Of a DNA stretch of 64,000 bases, positions 1 to 24,653 are shown in pieces. Positions within the stretch are counted from its first letter, which is position 1. Every line of letters starts with the position of its first letter. Both the position numbers and the translations under genes were made by a program. Origin of the DNA: Ficedula albicollis (lineage: Eukaryota; Chordata; Aves; Passeriformes; Muscicapidae); the NCBI RefSeq assembly GCF_000247815.1, contig NC_021700.1, positions 21,158,746 through 21,222,745 on the forward strand, in the 5' to 3' direction. The notes beneath the pieces were generated by a model. The model worked only from the letters and a program-made list of their open reading frames with translations. It searched no databases and was not told the DNA's origin.

Positions 1-2750
1 ACAGTTGCTTTAGTTGCCCCTGGATTCAGCTGTGTACACATAAAAGAATCAGAAGATGATTGCTTTCACAGTAAATTACTTACAAAATAATCTCTGTTGT
101 ATTACTTTGGGATCTGTGCAAGAGTTCACAACTTTCTTATACATATTTGATATCTTAAAGCATTTTTTAAAATTTGGAATAGAGCAAGATCTTTAAAATA
201 ATCTTATGATAATCCCTCCTGTTTCATTTTATTTAACTTCTGCTTGAAATAATGCCCTTCAAAAAATCAATGTATAGATTCTGTATTGCAACTTGAAAGA
301 AAAAGGGAAAGGAAAAGACAGTGTGAATTAATCAAAGTTATTGCCCTCCCCTCCAGGTTCATTGTTTCTCTAAAGTAATGAATCTGGCACCTATACACCC
401 TATGCAATACACATCAAGAGCCCCAACTATTATGTTTTACCCTGAGATTCATGTTTCTTGCATTGCACTGCATATAAAAATTGATTTATTTGTACATTAC
501 TCTCTAGCTGCTGCAGCAACAGTTCAACAGTAGAATCTTTTCTTGAAAAATGCAAAATTATTTATGAAGTTTAAAATCAGCTGGTGCCATTCTTGCAGAG
601 ATGTTAATACAGTGTATTTAGTTTCACAACTGGCATAAGCAAGGTATCTTCTCTATAACCCATTTTTAAAAATAGACTATAGGAATGGTTTAAAATAATA
701 TGGAATGAAAACTGATTGGTGATTCCTGGAGTTTCCATCCAATTTTTGAAAATTAGGCCTAAGTTAGTTCATCCTATTTAGTGTCTGGCACTATGAAAAG
801 TTAAAACTATTAAGCCTGTTTTGGGAGATCTACTTGTAAAAGTCTACCTGTAGCCAATGCAAAACTTTTCAATTTTTTTTTTTCAACAAAGAAATGCAAG
901 CAGTATAAATACTTACTTAACTTAAAATGGTGAACAAAATGGTTTTCTCACTCAGCTGAAACATTTTCAAATTAAGATACACATAAATAAATATACTAAT
1001 TAAAATAAAACAGAGAAGTAACAGAAAATACACCACAAAACTTCTTTTAAAATGTAACTTGATTACAAATTTCACAGCAACTAAGGTGCTAAAATTCAAC
1101 ACTAAATCAATTTCACATCTAAATCAACCACGAATCCGAACTTCAATACAGTACAGTTTTTAAAGTGAAAACCTAAAACGGATTCTTTTCAGACACAGTA
1201 TGAGGTCTGCCTTATTTACTTTGACTTTTAATTTACTTCCTTATTTTGTTGAACAAAATTGGTGTGATCTATTCACTCATGCTTTATGTGTGGTTTACAT
1301 TGTCAAATTAAAAAGCATCAGACTGTGATAATTCTACTTGTGACTTTCTATTTATTTTAGATCTGAACAAGTTCAAATGTCTAAGCTAACAGCTGTTCTG
1401 ACTTCATGGAGTTTGCTGCAATGTTCTGAAAAGCAAAACATTCAATTGCACTAAGAAACAAATATGGACAAAAGGAAAAAATCAGGACTGGATAGCAGCC
1501 TGGAGTTTTAAAATATCTATGTTTCAGATTGATTTGAATCCAAAATTCTGTGGTTTTGCTCCAGAGTTTACATGCAGAATCTCATTCCTGATATGCCTAC
1601 ACAAGTGTACTTTCTCTATATTATCTTGTAAGCAGAAGTGATAATTAGTCTGTCTTTGCCATTTGTCTCTAAAAATGAGCGCATTTCACAACTTCCTTTC
1701 AATAGGATTCTTTCTGTCTATCCAGGCTTCTCTGATGCATTAGACTCCTCTAAGGCACTGATCAAATACCAGCCTGACATTTTAATTCAACAGTGTGAAT
1801 TAATTAATATAGTCCAAAACTATTTTAGTCATTTGTCTCTTTGTAGGAAGATTACAAGTAGGTCAACTCACCTCCCTACTTCACAAAATGAGAAAAATAT
1901 TTATTCTTAAATTGTTTTGAGAAGCAGTATGTCAAAACTAGATATTATTACAGACAGTCTGATAGACCTTTTTTCAGACCATAATTTCAACAGGAATTTA
2001 CCTCAGTAAATCCCAAAAGACAAAATGATAGTAGTGTAAAATTACTATAAGCTTTATCATACTATTAATGGGTGAGCACAAACCTCTACTTAAATCAGAA
2101 AGAGTTCTGTTTGAGACAGATATGCAATATCCTAAAATCAACAAAACATTTCCTCAAAGAAAAACTATCCAAAGCACCAAAGATTCACAAAAATAACACA
2201 ATGTATCAATTTGTAGACATAATTTATATTAAACCCCAGTAAAAAAAGGGCTTTTGTAATATCTTTTAAATATAGCCAAGTCTAAAATATTGTTTGTTTT
2301 TCCCCACTGTACTGTATTTAAAAGAAAACATATAATCTGAAGTATACTCTCTGTCACCCTGTACATGAAAGCAAAAATAACATAAATAGTAATTTGAAAA
2401 CAAACAAGATACCTAAAAAAGTTTAAAAGTCTATCTGTGCTGCTATTTCATTAAATGAAAATAGAATTATACCAGGTACTCCTATGGCTATGTCTTCTTT
2501 ATTTTCAACTGACCTTGGAAAGTTAAACAAAGAAGTTCTGACTAAGGTTCATAAAGCTTTCTCTTCTCCAGTTCAACCCTACAAACCCTATACCTGCTGC
2601 TACTTTAGTTATTGACTGGAGCTATTTCCTCACTACCACCACTATCCGTAACATGCCTAACCAATAGTTTCTAATAAGCCAGCCTTAAAAACATATGAGA
2701 AACCATCCCGAAAAAGTCAGGCCCAAAATCACTAATAGAAGGTATGCTGG

Positions 2751-2815
2751 TTTTTTTCACCCACTCACACACACAAGCATGAACACTCACCCACCCACAC
2801 CTACCCACCAACAGG
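2751..2815. repeat. CA/CCCA-rich low-complexity tract
   Basis: Runs of CACACA and CACCCACC over about 60 bases, strongly pyrimidine-poor in T; simple-sequence DNA with no gene signal. Confidence 0.75.
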
Positions 2816-4360
2816 TGACCCTTTTAGGGTAGTCTGTTCTTCCACAGGAAAGGATGAAGATAATGTATATCTTGCCAACATTATATTTGTTTGAATAATT
2901 TAATGAAACTAAGGGAAAAAATCATAATCTGAAAATTAATAAATGACTTTAAAGTCAGTCTCCAGATGTCAGGATATAGTAACTACTAACTTGTAAAGCA
3001 AACAAGGGAAATGTTTCAAAAATTCAGGAAACATAAACTGAAGCTGAGGCCTTTCACAAGATCAAGACAAGATAGATGACAACCTGTAACGGTGTATCTT
3101 AGGATTCCATGACTTCAGTTTGGAATTCGGGTGCTTGTATTTGCAGTAAATTAAACAAAGCTGAACCCATCTAGAGAAAAAAACACAGCAAATCAAATTA
3201 CCTTTTTTTTGCCTAAGTATTATAAATGATGGAGCCTTTTTCTGTTGCATCATGCAGAGTTACATATAGGCATTTCAAATTATGTAACACCTAATCATCC
3301 TATATCATAATCATAATAAATTGTTACAATACAGCACAATGAAAACTCAGTAATATGAGCAAAGATCAAATTGCTGTGCTGTTCTTGTTTTTGAAACTGA
3401 TGAAAACTTCCAAGAAATGTTAACAGTTCAGCCCATAAAATTAAAATTAAAAAAAAAAGATGGGAAATAAATTCACAAGGCATATTATATTATGATAATT
3501 TAGGAGGTTCTCCTTTTGTAGATAAAATTTTTAAAAACCTAATTAGGTTTGTCTGTTACTTCAGCATGTTTAATTTATAATAGGCTGCACCTCTTGATGA
3601 GCATTTGCTAAAACAGGGAATAAAAATAATCAGCTTGAATTGCAATTCAGACCTGAAAATTATCAACAGAGTATTTTCCTGCTCATTGGTGAAATGAAGA
3701 TGACAACTCAACTAAAACTAGAAGACCCAAATTAGTAAATGAACTTCAGAAATTCACAAAGTTTTGTTCAGATAAGCGCCTGAAGGTTACCATTTTAGTG
3801 CTTCACTACTGAAAGAATGTGAAATAGCATACAAAACATAAGTCCCACCTTTGCATTATGTTACCAACATTCTTTCATAAATCTGGAGTGCTTATGTGAA
3901 CCTAAGGGAAACTAAAGGAACCCCTAAAAGGTCAGTCATCTCCAAGTACCATTTTCCCCTTCAAACCCATGCAACCTATCCATTTTTATCCAAACAACAT
4001 TCTGTTATCTGGAATCTCATTCATTATTGCTTCTACGATCATCTAATGCACTTCTCCTGTTCTGATCACCAGCTTCTCCTTTCTTTACAGTATTCATAAG
4101 ATGCAGGCACATTGGTGCTGACATCTGTGTTTCTAAGAGAGGGAAAGCAAAAAACAAAGACAGAAAGGAAGGAAAAAAGAGTGGGGTTTGGAGACAGGGT
4201 AGCCCGAAGGAAGAAAAAAAAGGGGACTGCAGAAACTTGTTCAAAATAGGATGCAGAACTGCTTTAGGTTCAAGAAAGAGAAGAACTTCTGAGACTTCCC
4301 TTAGCCATACACATCACGAACTTAAAAAAAAAGAGGGAACAAAATTCATTTAAAAAAAAT

Positions 4361-4390
4361 GTATATGTGTGTGTGTATGTGTGTGTATAA
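4361..4390. repeat. (GT)n microsatellite, interrupted
   Basis: Alternating GT with a few AT interruptions over about 30 bases. Confidence 0.9.
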
Positions 4391-5800
4391 AAGATAAAAA
4401 TGACAGAATATGATACCAGTATCTTCAATTCCTCTCTTTGCTTACATATACTTCTAACACCACTTTGTGAGCAATGCAATATAAATCTAGCTGATGAAAC
4501 TAGATGCACTCAGCTAAAAAACAAGTATAAAGCAACTTAGTTATGGTATAATATATGAAATTAGGGTCAAAAAAGGCACTTTACAGTAAGTTATTATTAT
4601 GCCCAAATTCAACTAAATGCATGATTCTAGGCATAGTATCAACAGTGTCAACAGTGAGGGAACAAAAGGAAAAGAGTACCTTTGGTGCAAAAATACAACA
4701 GTGGCTTCTCTGCCTTTCCTTGTGAAAGACCACCAGCTTCCAGAATTAGCCTCTGCTTCTACCTTCCCATAAAACCCCTACATCCATATCAATACTATTG
4801 CACTTCATTTAACTGGAGTAAACTACTTCCATACTTCATGAGAAAAGTGACAGTTTAATTTATGAACGTTAAAATTTGTATCACCCAATTACAAGGGTCA
4901 ATTGCAATTCAGGCTTCTTGCCCTAGTGGAAGTATTGTAGAACTATAGGTATATAGTAATATGTTTACTCTCCTGGATTTTAAAGTCAGCTGACAACGCT
5001 GGTGGAAAAGCATAAAATGAAAAAAAAACCCCAAATAATTGTAAGCTACTATCTATGAAACCCTGCTGCTAGCAGCCAGCAGCTTCACAGATCATAAAAT
5101 GCAACACAGCAATACCAACCATATGCATAAAGTATTAACTGCTTTTAAAATGTCTGAGGTTTTAGCCTCTGGCCTAAAAAATGTAGGGACTGGCTCTAAA
5201 GCAAAGCATTATTTTGAACCACAAAATCAGTAAGTTACATTCAGGCATTTTCCAGGTACTATTTAAACTCATAAAGCAGAGAAATTAAAAGTCAAGACTT
5301 CAATTCATTCTTGAGTTAACGCAGAGACAGCCAACAGCCAACTGTTACTAGGCAGATGCTCAAAGGATAAGGAGATCAGACGTCAATTGAAAGGTTCCCC
5401 TTAAAATCACCTAAACCAAAAGAGCAAAGGAGGTTCTGAACTATCAGTGGAACTAAAACATCAAAGAGCAGAGAATTGAGATACATCTGACAATCAGTAG
5501 AAGGAAATCCACACTGCATCATCCTAGAAGATGTAGGATATCAAGCAGTTACATAACTGAAGAGGAGCTACCACTCTTTCTAACAGCCTCAAAATTTTCC
5601 ACTGTGAATCTAGTAAGATACCTGGTGCAATTTCCACCAATTGAATTTGGCTAACTGTAAGTCATAAATTGAACATTCTCCTGTGAAAATATACCCTAAA
5701 TGAAATATTTTAAATAGCTTGAGACATTTTTTACTTTTTTATTCAAAGTACCCATTTCTTCACCTAAATTCTGTACAATTTTCCCTGTATCAGAAGAGAT

Positions 5801-5918
5801 TAGTATAGTATAGTATAGTATAGTATAGTATAGTACAGTATAGTACAGTATAGTACAGTATAGTATAGTATAGTACAGTATAGTATATAGATTAGCATAG
5901 TATAGTGTAGTATAGTGT
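5801..5918. repeat. (TATAG)n pentanucleotide tandem array with TACAG variants
   Basis: About 20 units of TATAG read on the plus strand, several changed to TACAG or TGTAG, especially in the middle and at the right end. The array is long enough to be polymorphic. It makes an artificial minus-strand ORF of repeating YYT/ILY residues that should not be annotated. Confidence 0.97.
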
Positions 5919-6781
5919 AAAGAACAATGCACATGTAACACTAGAAGGATCACTGTCTACTTGTTAAAATATAGCTTTATTTCTTCAGCTCAAACAACTA
6001 AGGCATCAGCTTGACTTCTTGTCTCACTTAATGTGCTAAACAACACAGAGAAATCTGACCAATAACTGCAACACTTTTGCTAGAAGGGTTCTGTCCAAAT
6101 GTGACTAAGCAGTTTAATTAGTTCCAAGTGGTCCTCAAAGTGGCACCAAAACTACTGAAAAATTCCTTTTTATGCCAGATTATCCCCTTGTCAGTAAACA
6201 AAAATACACAGAAGCAGAAACTTGAAGTCCCTTTAGTAATTGAGTTCTGATGCTTTAATTGGTCAAATACCTCTCCATGTATTTAACTTCACTTTCCTAT
6301 GTAATAACAGCAAGAACTTTAACTGCAAAAAATTCATTGTACAATTATGACAGGATCGGCGATTTAAAGCAACAGTTCAACTTAACATCCAGAGGGAGCA
6401 GATGAGGAAATATGGGAGAAAAGGCAAGAAACACAGATTAACATTTAAGCTACATGGTTGAAAGAGGTACTTTTTCTAAAGGTTAGAAGATTATGGCAGA
6501 ATTCCTAAGCAGAAAGAATGCGACTATTTTAAAATTTATTTTAAAAACACCAATTATATCAGCAGGTTCATTATAGGCCACAGCAGATTTTCTGCCTGCA
6601 TGTATTTTGATTTGAGAGTTCAACTGTTTCTCTTGTCATGGCTTGCCACTAAAAATCAGTAAAGAACATGAGCAAGAGAAAAATTCAAGCAATTTTCTCT
6701 GAGACTTGGAATTTATTTCGAGTCACAAAACTCCCTGTTGGAAAACCTGCTCTACACATTTTTTTTTTTTTACTAGATGCC

Positions 6782-7180
6782 TCAAATAAAAAGGGCTAAA
6801 AGAAATGATTGAAAGAAGCTAGTGTATGAGCTACCTTCACTATAATTAGGTGGTTTTTGCTGTTTTTCCATCATAGTTGCACATGTCTGTTCGAAAGAGA
6901 TCCATGAACTAGTAATGGCATCTTCTTTGAATAGTACTTTGAAAAGAAATATCCAAAGCACTGACTGTTTACTTTTGATAATAAGAGAGTTGAGTATTTG
7001 ATTTAGCTTGTCCTGGGATTTAGATCTAGTTTCACTCTTCAGTCCTGAAACCCTTTCACATATAAATAAATCTTTTCTAAGTAGGTTATTTTCATCTGCA
7101 CTACTATCTCCCACACGCTGTTTCTCCCCTGCTTCAAAATTATCACTTCGAATCTCTAAGATAATGATGATCATGGACAC
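6782..7180 (-). other. Unidentified 132-codon ORF followed by an A-tract on the same strand
   Basis: The longest non-repeat, non-homopolymer ORF in the left third of the window. Its middle is hydrophilic and rich in K, S, E and D (for example EAGEKQRVGDSSADENN and SETRSKSQDKLNQ), and could form a short helix. The C-terminal end, SFFQSFLLALFI, is hydrophobic. On the minus strand the stop is followed within about 12 bases by a run of A of roughly 13 bases near 6760-6773, which would fit a retrocopy with a remnant poly-A tail but is equally common by chance in this AT-rich intron. I do not recognise the protein. An exon of an unrelated transcript, a decayed retrocopy, or a chance ORF are all possible; chance is the most likely. 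Confidence 0.2.
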
Positions 7181-8510
7181 ATTTGCAGAGCATTATGGCC
7201 ATGGAAGACGTATTTTAAAATATATATACTATTTTAAATGCATATTATTTCTTAGAATGGATATTACCAGACTTAAACAATAACTTGTTTATTAATATAT
7301 GTAGTTTGAATCCTGTGATGAAAAATAGGGTGGTTATTTTCTGAGACACTGGGAAGTTATGTTCACATTGATGGCACACTGATGTAACACCTCACCCTAT
7401 ACCAATTCAGAGGCATGCTAATAATGACATAGCTTCACTTCATGAAGACATTGCCTCAACTAAGTGTCAACGTCTTTTTGATAACTCTAAGATAATCCCA
7501 AAAATAAACTTTTTAAAAAAAGAAACCAGAAGGCAAAAAGCAAAGATAACCTACATACCTTCATTACTTCCAATTATTTATGGTTTAGAAACTGGTGTAA
7601 GAAGGAAAATGTACTGTGCAGCATGATCATCACAGCAATGGTTGCACAGTTTAACAGTGTTTAAAAAACCTACATATGTGGAAAAGCTAGGTTTTGCACA
7701 TTATGAACTTTCCAATTTAATTTAAAATGCAGTATGTCTCCAAAGACTGGGCTATAAATCATAGATTAAATTCCTGCAGATTTCCCTAGTCTGCAAAAAA
7801 AAGATTGTGGTGAAAATTTGTAAGAAAAAAGAAAAATAAAAAATGGTATGACTTAGATGAAGAGACAGGAAATGGGGCCATTAAAAACAGTGATGGGAAG
7901 TGAGAACCTAAAGAGGAACAATAAAGGCCAAAAGAGGCCTGATGAGGAATCAGAAGACTTAGAGCTAGTTACAGCTACACAGTTCTTAGATCCTTTGCAA
8001 AATGCAATCTGCCAAAGAGGCATCCCAAGAATAATACTGTACTTATCACCCCAGAGATATTAAAAATGGGATTTCTTGTTTTATTTCATTATTTTACCTG
8101 AATAATCTAAAAGTTTAAAATTATTTAATCTAAAAGTTTGAAATTATTAAAACTATTTACTTTTAAACCATAAGATATGTTCTCAATGTTTACTTAGTGT
8201 GGTCTCAGCTGAGTATTTCATAACAAGCATAGCAGAATGCATCTTTTAACTGCATACTTTTGGCTGGAAGATCTAAAGTAAATATTTGTAACACAATGAC
8301 CTACATGTGAAGGTTTTTATTTCTACTGTAAATTTATTTACTTTAATTATTGCACACTGGTGCTTGCAGCCAAATATTTGCTAGTACTTTGCTACTCAGT
8401 ATTCTATCCAGCTATTTAGCTTCATGTTTGTCTGTTCCCAGAACCATAATTCATCTTTCAAAATAGATATCTGAATAATGTGAGATGCAATAGACTCAAT
8501 GCCAGGGGAA

Positions 8511-8532
8511 AAACAAACAAACAAACAAACAA
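8511..8532. repeat. (AAAC)n microsatellite
   Basis: Five tandem AAAC units in the intron about 450 bases downstream of the 8985-9126 exon. Confidence 0.9.
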
Positions 8533-8948
8533 GAAAATAAAATCAGATCTGATAAATCAATACAAGTACAAAAGAAATTTCAAAATGTAGTTTTATATTG
8601 AAAGGTTATAGCCAACAAAACAGACTTTATGTTTCAGGACTAATACAACATAAACCTGATCTCAATTAACTGAAATCAGGGAAAATCCTGTATTACACTT
8701 TACAAGGATTGGGCTCGAGTGTTCTGGGCTCTTTTTTTTCCTACAATTAAAGACAGCTTACCCGGCTCATCGTTACCCACATTTAGTGTACAGCACACAC
8801 AAAGGGCTCAAGCAAAAGTTGCAGCATAAGGATTAAAATTAACCCTTTGCTTACAAATGATGGCACCAGACATGCTATTGGAAATCTGTAACCCGCTACT
8901 ACAACTAACTAAAGATTTATTCTATAAAGGAATATACACAAATGACTA

Positions 8949-18324
<9,376 letters not shown>

Positions 18325-21300
18325 TCATATATCGCTTGAAACATAAACTTACCTTTACAGCAACCATTTTCGACCTAAAAGAACACAGTGCAGGAGAGCT
18401 CCTAAGCAAAGAGTCAGTTAAGTTCTGTTCGGTTTATTCACATCTCATAATACAGAACAATAACATAACCTTCTTTCTTTCTATGGATTTTTGGAATTTT
18501 TTGGAATGAAAACATTTTTGGATTTTATTTGTTTTCTAAAGCTTTTGAAGAAAACATAACAGTATTCTTGCAAGACAAATACAGAGCACTCATGCCTTTA
18601 TCTGGATATGGAATATTTATTATAGTGCAGACTCTTGGATTAGTAAAAAAGGACTAAGAATAGGTGTTGTTGCTGCAACAATACATTATATATAGGCATG
18701 GCACAACCAATGACAGTTCAAGCAGATCATGAGTTTTGCAATTCCTAAGACCATCCTGCACATACACTCCCTCTTTGTATCTACTCACACAGGGACTTGG
18801 AGCCCTTCTGTTGGAGCTTTGCTTTGTCAAAGAATGTCAAAATTAAGACAATTAAAAATCATTAGAAAATATAATAAGAAACCTCTGGAGGGAACTTTGC
18901 CCTTTCAGGAAAGAAATTTACTTTCAAGGAAGATTACATGACCCTAGTAAAAAAATATCCTAAAGAATCCTTATGTCTTAGAAACCTTTTGAGCTACAGA
19001 TCATCAACATAATCATTAAATTAAAACTAGAAGTAAATTCACAGACAACTTATTTCTACACTTTTATTGCTGACATAGTTTAGGACCATCAACAATGTAT
19101 ACCTTATGGATGTAACATAAATGAGGCACCTGAACAGAATATTTCTTAACAGGATACACATTTCTAAAACTCCACTTAGTCTTTGATTATTTCCATTCAA
19201 TCAATTCCCTCACTTCTTATTCTGTTAAATATTTGGTCAAATATCCTTCTCCTTCTTGAAGGCTTAAGAAATCAGAGGGGCAGATAGTGAGAGACACAGG
19301 AACTTCCCTAATAATGAGACAGAGAAGTAATCAAAACAATTCTAAAACTGAGACCCTGAACTCCCAGAATCAGAGAGGTCTGTCTTTGGAGTCTTCTGTA
19401 TACTAGAAGGACTGACTTTCTGATTTCTTACTCATCATTCAGGAACACAAATGTGTTGAGGCACTCAGTTTTGATTTTTTTTTTTTTTTAGGACTGATTG
19501 CGAGAACACACAAAAAGTAGTAGATAAGAAACTGATGTTTTATCAGCTGACAATACCACTTCATACCAGCAGCTCATGCCACTTTCTTCACTGAAAGCAG
19601 TGGCAGTTGTGTTATATTAATCGGAACACAATGTGCACTGCTTTAAAATGTGGTATAAACCCCCAAGAGTTTAATGTAACCCTGAACTTCAATACACTGA
19701 GTACTATTTTACCTCCTCAGATGAGCACAACAACCTACAAGTGGAAGGTGTTGGCCATTTATTTGGGGAAAAAAAAAAATCAGTGGATGTTGATGGATGA
19801 TTTCCTACAGCATCAGGAAGGACTTCATCATCAAAAAAGCATGGCTGACTTGCCTATGGGATGTGTCTCTATGGAATACATATTCTGTAGCAATGCCTGC
19901 ATGTGTCTGACTCTGTGATATCTCACAAACGTAGAAGCCATGTACTGTATTATAAACTGGAAAGGTCTTACTGACACCTTAAACTACTATATAATTAAAT
20001 AAAGAATGACCCTTGCTTATAAAAATGCAGCTATAATCAAGTCAGCCAAGCAATGTATGTAATGCAATGAAACTTTCAGACCAGTGTTCATTCTTATGAT
20101 CTTATTAATATCTATTTGTATTAGGAGATGAAAGAACTTAGATGTGCTGTGCAACAAACTGAACCAGAATTTTACAATGAAAACCGTGCTTTATTTACCT
20201 GTTCTCAGTGGCAATTATTTCCTAGCATTTGGGGTACTTCAAACAGAAACATTCCTTTTTGAAATGTCTCTGTACCATTTCTGAAAACAGAAAGCCTTAT
20301 TTTTCAATAATCTCCATAAATTACTCCTTTATAGAAACGAGTTGGATGATTCTTATATTCAGCTTATTTCTAGTTAGTGTATTCCATTTGCTAAAAAACT
20401 TACAGACTTCAGTTCTCTGGGAAATTAAATATTTATCTTTTGGGCCTATAAATAAAAGAAAAAACTCCATGGTTTAATAACATTCCTTCTACCTGTTCTC
20501 CTTGTGAAAAAAATAATGCTGGTGACAGTGGAAGTAATATGCCTGATAAAAAGCATGTCTGTGAATGGAAGCCATAATTTCTGATACACATGGGAACTCA
20601 ATCAATGCCTTTCCATGAGCCAGAGGTATACTTCATAAATTTTCAATCAACTAAATCACCTATTCCTTTCCAAGCAGGCTTCTCTACTTGTCCTTGCTTC
20701 TGAATTTAAGAGGTATGTGATCATGAGGTGGAGTTAACTTTTTCTGATGTTTGCAGACGGGTTTTACAACTACTGTCATCATTTCCAAAGATGGTAGTGG
20801 CAGCATGCCATTACAGTCCAGTAATTTGCCCTCCTGTGGGCAGGATTGCAGATGGAAACACATTTCTGACCAAATTACCAGTTTTATTTCCATCAGAACA
20901 TGTTGGTCATATTTGGCCATCATTATATCAAAACCAGGTCTTTACAAAAGCGTGTTTGCAATTGGATTGGCATGAAAAGGTAGAGAAGTAAGGAACATAA
21001 AATATTCTTTGTGGAGCCACTGTTATAATTTGCCTACCTTTTTCAAACTCACTAAGCACACAGACTGTATTCCTTTCATTGGCTTTAAAAGCCTGCCTAA
21101 AATTACCAGTATAATTTTGTCTTTACAAGAATAGCCAGATGCGTGAGCAGAGACTGAAATCTCCTCAGCTGACACAGAAGTTATTCTATGAAGTTATCTT
21201 TCCACCTACCATCTCAAGGAAGGATGTTTAATTCAGCAGCTCCTGTGCTTTCATGCATTATGGCTTCTCATTTCCCAAGAGAGCACTAACTTTACATTCA

Positions 21301-24300
21301 AGAATTGCGCAAAGTAGAAACACTTAAGAACTTTAAAACTACAGCTAAAATCCTCCTGCAAATTATCTCTAGTTTGTATGCTTAAAAAATTCTAAGGCAG
21401 CACACCCTAGTAATGTTGACTGCCTGTTTCACTTACTAACATCTGTAACTGAATAGATTTTTTTTCCTTTGGCAATCTGTTTTTCCTTACGTCTGAAAAA
21501 ATTATCTGAGGGAATTATTTGTAATACACATCCAACTTACGATCCAACCCCAAAAATCACAGGGGAGATAACTAGTGTCAGCTGCATTGAATAAAAGGGC
21601 AATAGATAAGCAGAGACCCTGGAGTATAAGCAGAGGGAAGGATGAGAATATAACCTTCTTGTCTACCCTTCCTTTATCATGCAAAAAACCAGCGTTGCAG
21701 GTCCCCACAGTTTCATTTGGTTACTGATATGTTTGGTAGTTTCAAACAATGATGGTTATGGCTGCCAACACTTATTGCTGATACATATGAAATGACAGCA
21801 GTAATTTTTGTGATACAGCCAGAACACTTCCATTCTTATTTACTACCCAGACACTTCGGATTCAGAGAAACCAGATCCACACCAAACTGAATTAATCTCC
21901 ATTCTCTTTACTGAGATCTATTTTGTATGCCATGTACTTTATTAGCCCTGAAGTTATCTTGAAAGTAGTACTCAGGTGAAATGTTATTTTTCAATCAATT
22001 ATATCTCAATCAGTTATCTAGCTGAAGTACTAATAATCTCCATATCAAGAAAATTCCTAGCTTTCTTAGAGTTTGGAACATTCAGAAAAGCACAGATTGC
22101 TAATGTTTCATTTTTCTACATACAATAGAGAATGTTAGGGTTTTTTCTTTCTTACCAATTCTTGAGTTATATGTATTTGACCCCTTTTTCTAAAAAACAG
22201 CATCTTTTATGTTGCTCTACCACTTGTTAAACAGCATTAGGAAGAAGTGTGCCAGAGACAGAACTGTGAGTCAAGTGAGGAGAAAAAGGAAAACAAGCAA
22301 GAGAAATACTATAAAGTCAAGCATTGGAACTTCATTTCCATTATCAGAAGCTGATTTGGAGCTCCCAAAACTAGGTATAGTTAGGAGAGGTTTTATGGTG
22401 CGAATTATCTGTACTAGGAGATGAACGTACATGCAAAGGGGGAAACAGGCTATTTTCAAGTAAGTTTCTTGACCCTAGGTACATTGCAAGTATTTCCCCT
22501 GGTGTCTCAGCCTGTTAGACACACTGAGCTAAAATTTATGGAGAATGAAGTAAAGGGTAGGGAAGGGTCATAAAATGCATCAGTGAAGAATACTTCAGAA
22601 GTTTCTAAAAGTAAATCTCTGCCACAGTGTGGGCATGCTTGAACAAGTATTCTTGTATTTGACAGAAGACCTAAATAGTGAATCCTAATTTGCTTGGAGA
22701 AGCTCAGTTTACTATATTAGATACAGAATTTTTCATAAAATTTGTATCAATTAATTTTGCCAGTGTATTGTACTTATTCTCATAATGGTTTAAAAAGTGT
22801 AATTTAGATCTATATATGTATTTTGCATAGCTTGGAATGTCTACTTAGAGCCCACACTGAAAAACTAAAACTGGTAGCTTCCCTACATCTGCAAATATAA
22901 GCATGGCTTTAAATTAGTCTTTTCTTAGTGTCAGTAGAAAATATACAAGGGAAGAAAGGGAAACTTACCATGTTTCAACACTATTTCATTTAGCAAAAAG
23001 TGGGTGAATCTGAACATAAACTACCATAAAAAAATAATAGATTTTTTTTTCCTACAATATCTGAGCTATGAGCTACATGGAAAAAAGTGCAATTTTTATA
23101 TAGACATACATGATAATTTTGTTAAATATTATCTAAGTAATATCTACTAATAGTGAAATAGTTGACAATTGTTATAAGGTTATGGTAAATTTTGGAGACC
23201 TTACAATCATCAGATTTTATGTTTTCTCAGTAACAAAGTATGCTCTTTCCCTTTACTTTTGTAAATATTTTCCCCATACTGTCTCTTAAAAGAGGCTTCT
23301 CCTCTTTCTATTTAGCCCTTCATATAATTTAGCCAATGTTATAAAAGTATTGGTTCTAGCTACATAACAGCATGAAAATTAAAAATTACTGTTAAATGAT
23401 GTTACAAATGAAGGGATAAATAATCAAAAAGTATTATCTTGAAAAATAAATTTCTTTTAATTTAGGATTCCAAGCATTGATAGCATGTATTAAAACTACC
23501 TAACATTGCATATTCCTCAAGGGAGGAATTTAGGTTAATCAGTTATTTCCATGTCTTAATGTGGATTTTAACCTTAACTACTGATTTTCTGCATTTGGAC
23601 ATCATTCTACAGTTTGGAGTATCCCTAATGCTTTATTTTGAAGTGATGCAGAATTTTAAACTTGGGCGAAATGAATTAGTTCCCTGAAAACTTGGGAAAC
23701 AAGCTAATTTAATAATAGGAGCTTTATAAAGAGCATATCTGCCATGAAATTCAACATAATTTTAGCACTCTTCTACCCTAATTTTTCCTTTTTTACTTCC
23801 TAAATATTGTTCTTCTCTCAGTTATTGATGATGACCAATCACCTCATCAAAAATAATTATTATAAATGAGCATCATGTAGTATTAAATAACACATGAGGC
23901 TCTTAAAAGCACAGCAATTTCTCAAAAAACAATGCAGTTTTTTCAGAAACCTGAAGTTTATTATGGTGAAATGACAGACTTCTGCAGGACTGTTACAAAA
24001 AAGCAGAGCACAAACTTCTCCTGGATTACACTGCCATAGCTATCCAGCCTTCAAGGCACAACAGTAACATCAAATAAGGCTTGTGTGCTCCACAAAGCCA
24101 ACAGTGCAAATGCATCAGGTCTTTACACTGTAGGTCAAAGTGGAAAGTACTGGCTCCAGTCAGGAAGCAAACTTCTGAGCTCAGATTTCCTTTGGAAATT
24201 CAAGATGCCCTGAAGGTTGTGATAACCTTCCACTTCATCCCCATTTATCCTTCTTGCACTTTCTTTAAGATCTGTGAAGTGTTACTATGTTCAGTTTCCT

Positions 24301-24653
24301 TGATAAAAATGCTTTGGTGTTAGAAGAATTATTTTAATATTGCAAATTCTGAACTTCAAATAGTATTTCAGATAGATAGAGACAGACCTTTTTCATGTTT
24401 TAAATATAACCATGTCACACAATTGGGGGGTTTTGCCATTTGTTTATGACATTTAATTTTATATGCATGTCAGTAAAACTGAAGTCCCAAAGAAAACTTT
24501 TTGAAACCTGCAATATTATAAAAGCAGGCATAAAACAGTGTTCCTTTAGCAAAAAAAAAAAAAAGACAAGGGCAGGGGATGGAGGGTGGGGAATGAGAGT
24601 GTTATAAATAGTTATGTACGGTCTTAAGTGGCTTATGGACACATTTTGGTGAA

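Noticed and set aside
5696..5953. Tyr/Ile/Leu-rich repeat protein on the minus strand
   Set aside because: Translation of the TATAG pentanucleotide array.
20684..20991. Three overlapping ORFs on both strands
   Set aside because: No recognised motif, mutually exclusive frames, no splice or conservation evidence.
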